Shown here: one piece after another, positions 37,483-46,133 of the stretch
Numbering within the stretch: position 1 is the first letter of the stretch
Layout: the number at the start of each line of letters is the position of its first letter
NCBI GenBank assembly: GCA_018303655.1
Contig: JAGVXT010000009.1
Location: 1 to 46,133, forward strand
Length of the DNA stretch: 46,133 nt
Reading direction: 5' to 3'
From: Candidatus Woesearchaeota archaeon
Lineage (GTDB): Archaea; Nanobdellota; Nanobdellia; Woesearchaeales; GW2011-AR4
Position numbers and translations under genes: made by a program
The notes under the pieces: generated by a model
What the model was told of the DNA's origin: nothing
What the model saw: the letters and a program-made list of their open reading frames with translations, nothing else
Databases searched by the model: none

Positions 37483-38184
37483 TTAACTTTTTTTCTTCTT
37501 AAACTTTTCCTTGACTTTCTCAACTAATTTTTTACCATGCTTCTTGATGTGCTTATGAGTTTCAGTCACAGCATGCTGTATGTAAGGGCTCCAGTATCCT
37601 AATCCCGTTTTTGGGCCTTCAATCCTGCCGTACCATTTCTCGAAGAACATGACATGCTCTATCCTGTGCTTTGGAGGAGCTTGCGGTGTTTCATCAGCAT
37701 AGCCGATTGTGACAATGCCCTGCACATTTACATGTTCAGGCAGGTTGCAAAGCCTTCTTATCTCTTCCTCGTCAAATGCGCCAACCCAGCAGGATCCTAA
37801 TCCAAGAGAAGTGGCTGTCAAAAGCATGTTCTCAATTGCAGCAGCAGCCCCCTGTATTGTGTAAAGCCTTGTGCCTCTTGTTCCATAATACCGCTCTGCT
37901 TTTTCAGGCTCGCCAATGACTAAAATATGAATAGGAGCATCCTGCATCCAGTATTGCTGCACGCTCGCTTCCGCAATTGCCTTTCTTTTGGCTTCATTTT
38001 TAACAACAATGAACTTGACATTGAAAATGTTGCCTGCAAATGGAGCGTACTTTCCGGCCTGCAGAATCTCGACAACATTGTCCCATGGAACTTGCTTGTC
38101 CTTGTATTTTCTTATTGAACGACGAGTTCTTATGCAGTCAAAAATGCTCATGTGCCTATGCTCGTGCTCTGCATTATGTGTCAT
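37483..38184 (-). CDS. Nitroreductase-family protein
   Basis: MSIFDCIRTRRSIRKYKDKQVPWDNVVEILQAGKYAPFAGN...AAIENMLLTATSLGLGSCWVGAF. Confidence 0.93.
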   Translation of the reverse strand: MTHNAEHEHRHMSIFDCIRTRRSIRKYKDKQVPWDNVVEILQAGKYAPFAGNIFNVKFIVVKNEAKRKAIAEASVQQYWMQDAPIHILVIGEPEKAERYYGTRGTRLYTIQGAAAAIENMLLTATSLGLGSCWVGAFDEEEIRRLCNLPEHVNVQGIVTIGYADETPQAPPKHRIEHVMFFEKWYGRIEGPKTGLGYWSPYIQHAVTETHKHIKKHGKKLVEKVKEKFKKKKS

Positions 38185-39153
38185 GAAAATGTTCTGGAAA
38201 AGGGTATTTAAATAATTAACTGAAAAAACCCTTAAACCAACTTAGAATTTTTTGGATAAATCCTGAACTAACGCATTTGCTGTCTATGCAAAGGTTTGAG
38301 GAGCATTCAAAATTGTTGTCGCACTTTTCTTCTTCTTTGATTTGGCTCGTGAATTTATAATTATCGCTGCAGAATTTATTGTCTTTCCTGTAGCCAAACG
38401 GGTAGCATTTGTCATCAAGCTCGCAACCAGCGCAGACATAATCCTTTTCGCTTGGTTCTGGAGGCTCTTTGACTGATTCTGCAGGCCTGTCTTTTCTTTC
38501 TTTTTTTGGTATTTCGATTGGCTTCTCTGTCGGCTTCAGCTCCATTTTTTTGCAGGTACCGTCGGAGCAGCCGTATGGACATTGATAATCTGCGTAAGCG
38601 TATTGTTTTGAATCATAACAATAAGTTTCGTACAATAAGTTGCGGTAATAATCTGCCTTTTCAGGACTAGCTTCATCGGCAGCGCACTTGTCTTTGAAAA
38701 CCTCATTAGGATAAGTCATTGTAACATAACCTTTTTCATAGTAATTTTTTCCACCATCGCTGTCGATGCACTCATTCTTGCCGCAGTATAAGACCTGTCC
38801 ATGCGTGTCACAAGTGCAACCTTCTTTGCATGGGTAAGCTCCAGGTGTGCACTCAACTATTTTACCTTCGTAGCAAGAGCAGCCTTCAGGGCACGATGAC
38901 AAGCAGTCAAATCCAATCTTTTTACTGTAACCGTCAATAGTTGTGTAAGCATATCCTCCGCAAGTGCTTTTCCATGTGAGCTGAGTGCCTTTTTCTCCTG
39001 ATATTGTAACTGTGCATGAATCGTAGCCAGAGCAGCTGCTTCCTTCTTTGTTGTTGGCATAACAGCTCTGAGTTGCCTTGGAATTTGAGAATATGCATGT
39101 GACTTGCTCTTTAAGGGTTGTAGGCTCAGGCATCATCTTGCAAGCGCCTTCAA

Positions 39154-39310
39154 AGCAGCCGTATGTACATTCATATAAGTTTTCTATTGCTTGGCCGTCG
39201 CTTCTGCATGATTTTTCGTTCAGCAGATTCGGATTTTCGCTCGGGTTGTTATTGAAGAATGTTATATAGCCATATTCATAATAATTCATTCCGCCGTCGG
39301 AATCTGTGCA
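39154..39310. repeat. Internal repeat, copy 1
   Basis: Identical to 40021-40158 except for a 19-nt segment absent from copy 2; the first 99 bp (39154-39252 vs 40021-40119) are identical. Confidence 0.9.
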
Positions 39311-40020
39311 TTTTTGCGTTGCGCAATCACTTGGGCAAGTTCCAACTGAGCAAGAACAGGCTATTCCTTCTTCCTTGGAGCAAGGCGGGCAGTAATCAGC
39401 TTCTCCAGACTCGCATATTTTGTTGCCGCAAACCGGTTTTGAAGTCGGTACGCATGCTCCGGATTTGCAGCCTGCCGGACAAATAGACGCCTGACCGGAG
39501 GGAGTTATTGCTTTGCCATTGTTAAAGCAAATCATCTCGTAAACCGCACATTCTTTTTCACACACTTCAGTATAATCATTAGAAAGCACATCATTATCAT
39601 TCCATTCAGGGTCATATGTCCAAGGGAACTGCCCTTCTTTCATCTGGAGGCAGAAATCATTCGCATATCCCACCTGACCTTGCCTACTGGATCCGAAAGC
39701 ATCGAGCGGACCGTAAACCTGGCCTTTTGTATACATATCGAGCCCGTCACTGTCAGTGCAGCTTTTGGTTTGTGTTGTGCAGGCAAATTCAGCATTTTCA
39801 TTATAGCCATCAATTGTTGTATAAACATATCCTCCGCAGGTGCTTTTCCATGTCAAGCTTGTTCCTTTTGTTCCAGAAACAGATACAACGCATGTGTCAA
39901 CTCCAGAACATTTATATTTATTATCAGTTGTGTAACAACTTTGAGTTGAACCAGAATTTGAGAACACACATTTGACTTCTTCTTTGACTGTTGTTGACTC
40001 TGATTTGCAGGCACCGTCAG

Positions 40021-40158
40021 AGCAGCCGTATGTACATTCATATAAGTTTTCTATTGCTTGGCCGTCGCTTCTGCATGATTTTTCGTTCAGCAGATTCGGA
40101 TTTTCGCTCGGGTTGTTATATATTCATAATAATTCATTCCGCCGTCGGAATCTGTGCA
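40021..40158. repeat. Internal repeat, copy 2 (19-nt deletion)
   Basis: See copy 1; offset is 867 before the deletion and 848 after it. Confidence 0.9.
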
Positions 40159-40374
40159 CGTGCTGGTTGTATTCTCAGCGCCCAAGACAGCAAAAGAGCT
40201 AACGATTAAAGCCAATGCAAAAATGATTATAAGTTTGTTCATTCTATAACGATCATTTAATTCATAAAGTTATATATAAATATATCGATAACTTCAATAG
40301 ATATCATAGTAATGGACAAATTCTTGCGTTACAAACCAATAAAATTAATAAACTTTCAAGAATAATTCTTTTTT

Positions 40375-42135
40375 ATGGAGTACTCAAGGCTTGTTGAAGT
40401 TTACGAAGAGCTAAACAAAACCACAAAAAGGCTGGAAAAAACGCACATTATCTCAGAGTTCCTGAAAGATGTCAATGCTGATGAAATGGAGCATGTGATG
40501 CTTCTTCTTGAGGGAAGGGTTTTTCCAGGCTATGACTCAAGGGAAATAGGGGTTGCTTCCCGCTTAATGCTGAAATCATTGAACGTTGCAACAGGCATAA
40601 GCGCTGACAGGATAGAAAAGGAGTGGAAAAAGCAGGGTGATTTGGGGTTGGTTGCAGAGCTGATTGTAAAGACAAAAAAGCAGGCAACTTTGCATTCAAC
40701 AAAACTGACCATTAAGAAAGTTTTTGAAAATATAAGAAGGCTTGCAGAGCTTGAAGGACAGGGAACTGTTGACAGAAAAACCCAGCTGATTGCGGAACTG
40801 CTTACATCAGCAAAGCCTGTTGAGTCAAAATACATTGTAAAGACAATTCTTGGAGAGATGCGCATTGGGGTTGGAGAAGGCTCAATGAGGGATGCAATAA
40901 CATGGGCTTTCTTTGGCCATAAGACTGGAGTAAAATACACTAAAGAAGGAAATGACATTGAGGTTGAAGACAGGGACATATACAACAAATACCTTGATGC
41001 TGTCCAGCACGCTTATGACGTTACAAATGAATTTGCATTGGTTGCAAAAGCTGCAAAGCAAAAAGGATTGGAAGGGCTTGAAAATATAGGAATGAAGGTC
41101 GGCATTCCAATACAGGTGATGCTTGCATTGAAAGTTGATACAATTGAAGAGGCATTTGAAACTGTTGGCAAGCCAGCAGCTATTGAATTTAAGTACGATG
41201 GCTTCAGGATACAGGCTCATAAGGACGAAAAGGGAAATATAAAACTGTTCACCAGAAGACTGGAAGATGTTACAAAGCAGTTTCCTGATGTTGTTGAGTT
41301 TGTGAAGAAAAATGTTAAAGGCAAAAGCTTCATCATAGATTCAGAGGCAGTCGGTTACAGCAGAAAAACAGGAAAGTATCTTCCATTTCAAAGCATTTCC
41401 CAAAGAATCAAAAGAAAATATGACATTGACAAAATGTCCTCGGATTTTCCTGTCGAGCTTAATGTTTTTGATATTATAAATCATGAGGGAAAAAGCATGC
41501 TTAACGAGCCTTTTGAAAAAAGAAGAGCATTGCTCGAGAAAATAATAAGGCAGGAGCAAAAGAAAATTGTGCTTTCAAAAAGCAAAATCGTTTCTGAAAA
41601 AAAGGACGTTGAGAAGTTCTTCAGGGAAGCTGTCAATGCAGGAAATGAAGGCCTGATGTTTAAGGCTCTTGATGCCCCATACAAGCCAGGCGCAAGAGTT
41701 GGCTACATGATAAAGTTCAAGAGCATGATGGAGACTCTGGATTTGGCTATTGTAGGTGCAGAATGGGGGCAGGGAAAAAGGTCAAAATGGCTTTCAAGCT
41801 ATGTTATCGCGTGCATTGATGAAAACGGCAATTTTTTGGAAGTTGGAAGGGCAAGCACCGGATTGAAAGAAAAAGAAAAAGAAGGCTTGAGTTTTGTTGA
41901 GATGACCAGGCTGTTAAAGCCCTTGACTATTTCTGAGAAAGGAAAAGAGGTAAAAGTAAAGCCAAAAATTGTCATTGAGGTTGGATACGATGAGATACAG
42001 AAAAGTCCAACATATGAATCAGGATTTGCACTTAGATTTCCTAGAGTTATTCAGATTAGGGAAGATAAAGGCCCTGATGAAGTAAGCACGCTTGATTATG
42101 TGAAGAAATTGTATAATGGGCAGAAGAAGAGTTAG
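40375..42135 (+). CDS. lig: ATP-dependent DNA ligase
   Basis: FKYDGFRIQAHKDEKGNIKLFTRRLEDVTKQFPDV; NEGLMFKALDAPYKPGARVGYMIKFK; ALRFPRVIQIREDKGPDEVSTLDYV. Confidence 0.98.
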   Translation: MEYSRLVEVYEELNKTTKRLEKTHIISEFLKDVNADEMEHVMLLLEGRVFPGYDSREIGVASRLMLKSLNVATGISADRIEKEWKKQGDLGLVAELIVKTKKQATLHSTKLTIKKVFENIRRLAELEGQGTVDRKTQLIAELLTSAKPVESKYIVKTILGEMRIGVGEGSMRDAITWAFFGHKTGVKYTKEGNDIEVEDRDIYNKYLDAVQHAYDVTNEFALVAKAAKQKGLEGLENIGMKVGIPIQVMLALKVDTIEEAFETVGKPAAIEFKYDGFRIQAHKDEKGNIKLFTRRLEDVTKQFPDVVEFVKKNVKGKSFIIDSEAVGYSRKTGKYLPFQSISQRIKRKYDIDKMSSDFPVELNVFDIINHEGKSMLNEPFEKRRALLEKIIRQEQKKIVLSKSKIVSEKKDVEKFFREAVNAGNEGLMFKALDAPYKPGARVGYMIKFKSMMETLDLAIVGAEWGQGKRSKWLSSYVIACIDENGNFLEVGRASTGLKEKEKEGLSFVEMTRLLKPLTISEKGKEVKVKPKIVIEVGYDEIQKSPTYESGFALRFPRVIQIREDKGPDEVSTLDYVKKLYNGQKKS

Positions 42136-42170
42136 TAAAATTTATAAATAATATTGTACTTCCACATATA

Positions 42171-42485
42171 ATGGGAGATCATTATTCTCAATATGGTAGA
42201 GGAGGAAATTTCCCTCATTCAGAGGTTAGGACCCCCAGCGATCCTAACGAAGCTGCTTATGTAAAAGACTTGCAGGATGAAAGGTTGAAAAGGGATTTGA
42301 GAGGTAGTGTTGTTGCATATCATAGAGGTAGAAGAATAGCTGATGCAACTTCTGAAAAAAAATTGGCAGAAGAACTTTCTGGAAAGCGATTAGATGAAGC
42401 AATTCTTGTTGTAGTGTTTGGAACACAAAACGCAAAACATTTTACTCCAGAACAAGTTAGAGCAATATTGGATAGAAGGAGATAA
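42171..42485 (+). CDS. Small hypothetical protein (possibly DUF5678-like)
   Basis: RGSVVAYHRGRRIADATSEKKLAEEL pattern. Confidence 0.45.
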   Translation: MGDHYSQYGRGGNFPHSEVRTPSDPNEAAYVKDLQDERLKRDLRGSVVAYHRGRRIADATSEKKLAEELSGKRLDEAILVVVFGTQNAKHFTPEQVRAILDRRR

Positions 42486-42577
42486 TTTTTAATTAATTTA
42501 ATAAACCTAAACATTAAGATTTTCGTTAATTATTTTCACCAAACCTTTAAATACCCCTTTTCAATCCTATTTCTAAA

Positions 42578-43009
42578 ATGATAGTAGGCTTTGGATTCAC
42601 AAAACTGAGCGCTGAGAGGAAAGAAGCAGCTAAAGGCAAGATTGACATAAACAACAATGTCACGATAAAGAATGTTGAGGAAGCTGATATCTCCCTTGGC
42701 AAGGACAAGCAGAATGTTGCGAAATTCTTATTTGAATTCACATCAAAATACGAGCCAAATGTCGGCATAATTCTGTTTGAAGGCGAGCTTCTTTACATGG
42801 AAGACCCAAAAAAAATCAAGGAGCTGCTTGCCGGCTGGAAAAAGGACAAGAAAGTGCCAAAAGAGCTTATGGCAGGATTGCTGAACACAATCCTTACAAA
42901 GTGCAACATCCAGGCATTGATCCTAAGCCAGGAAATCAATCTGCCAGCACCGATTCCAATGCCAAAAGTGCAGATACAGGCCCAGCCTGAAAAGAATTAT
43001 ATTGGGTAA
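42578..43009 (+). CDS. Conserved archaeal hypothetical protein
   Basis: Intact 143-aa ORF directly upstream of cdc48; Pro-rich C-terminus. Confidence 0.65.
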   Translation: MIVGFGFTKLSAERKEAAKGKIDINNNVTIKNVEEADISLGKDKQNVAKFLFEFTSKYEPNVGIILFEGELLYMEDPKKIKELLAGWKKDKKVPKELMAGLLNTILTKCNIQALILSQEINLPAPIPMPKVQIQAQPEKNYIG

Positions 43010-43021
43010 TTCTACTTATAA

Positions 43022-46133
<3,112 letters not shown>

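Larger units (their letters stand above)
38216..40242 (-). pseudogene. Cys-rich repeat secreted surface protein, apparently frameshifted near its N-terminus
   Basis: Signal peptide ORF MNKLIIIFALALIVSSFAVLGAENTTSTCTDSDGGMNYYEY from 40242 runs out of frame where a 19-nt segment present in the internal repeat is missing. The main 583-aa frame (38216-39967) contains repeated CTDSDGGxNYYExGY...YGCxxGxCK units. Confidence 0.7.

Noticed and set aside
38900-40160. CRISPR-like array suggested by repeated sequence
   Set aside because: The repeats are long, coding, Cys-rich protein repeats with about 0.87 kb spacing; no short regularly spaced repeats or cas genes are present.

Overview
This window reads as an archaeal contig, probably a small-genome DPANN-type lineage (Woesearchaeota/Pacearchaeota-like; the lineage is inferred). 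It carries archaeal/eukaryal-type ribosomal proteins (S13, S4, S11, L18e, L13, S9, S24e, S27ae, S15, L1, P0/L10, L12), RNAP subunits D, N and E', Spt4, NAC, Dph5, an ATP-dependent DNA ligase, FtsZ, CDC48, a type-A-like RNase P RNA and intron-bearing tRNAs. The standout is a contiguous plus-strand cluster at about 21.4-32.4 kb that encodes every step of the non-mevalonate MEP/DOXP isoprenoid pathway: Dxs, IspG, Dxr, an IspD-IspF fusion, IspE and IspH. It is flanked on both sides by archaeal ribosomal protein genes, whereas archaea normally use mevalonate-pathway variants. An MNT-nucleotidyltransferase/HEPN pair sits inside the cluster and overlaps dxr by 4 nt. Other points of interest are a LeuRS with a bacterial-type core, tRNA-Leu and tRNA-Gln genes that share a similar hairpin insertion in the D-loop, a LAGLIDADG endonuclease ORF ending 1 bp from tRNA-Gln, an intein and an unusual coiled-coil-like segment in CDC48, a cysteine-rich repeat surface protein disrupted within a recently homogenised repeat, several frameshifted accessory ORFs, and some structured intergenic elements. 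All calls come from reading the sequence; no searches were run.
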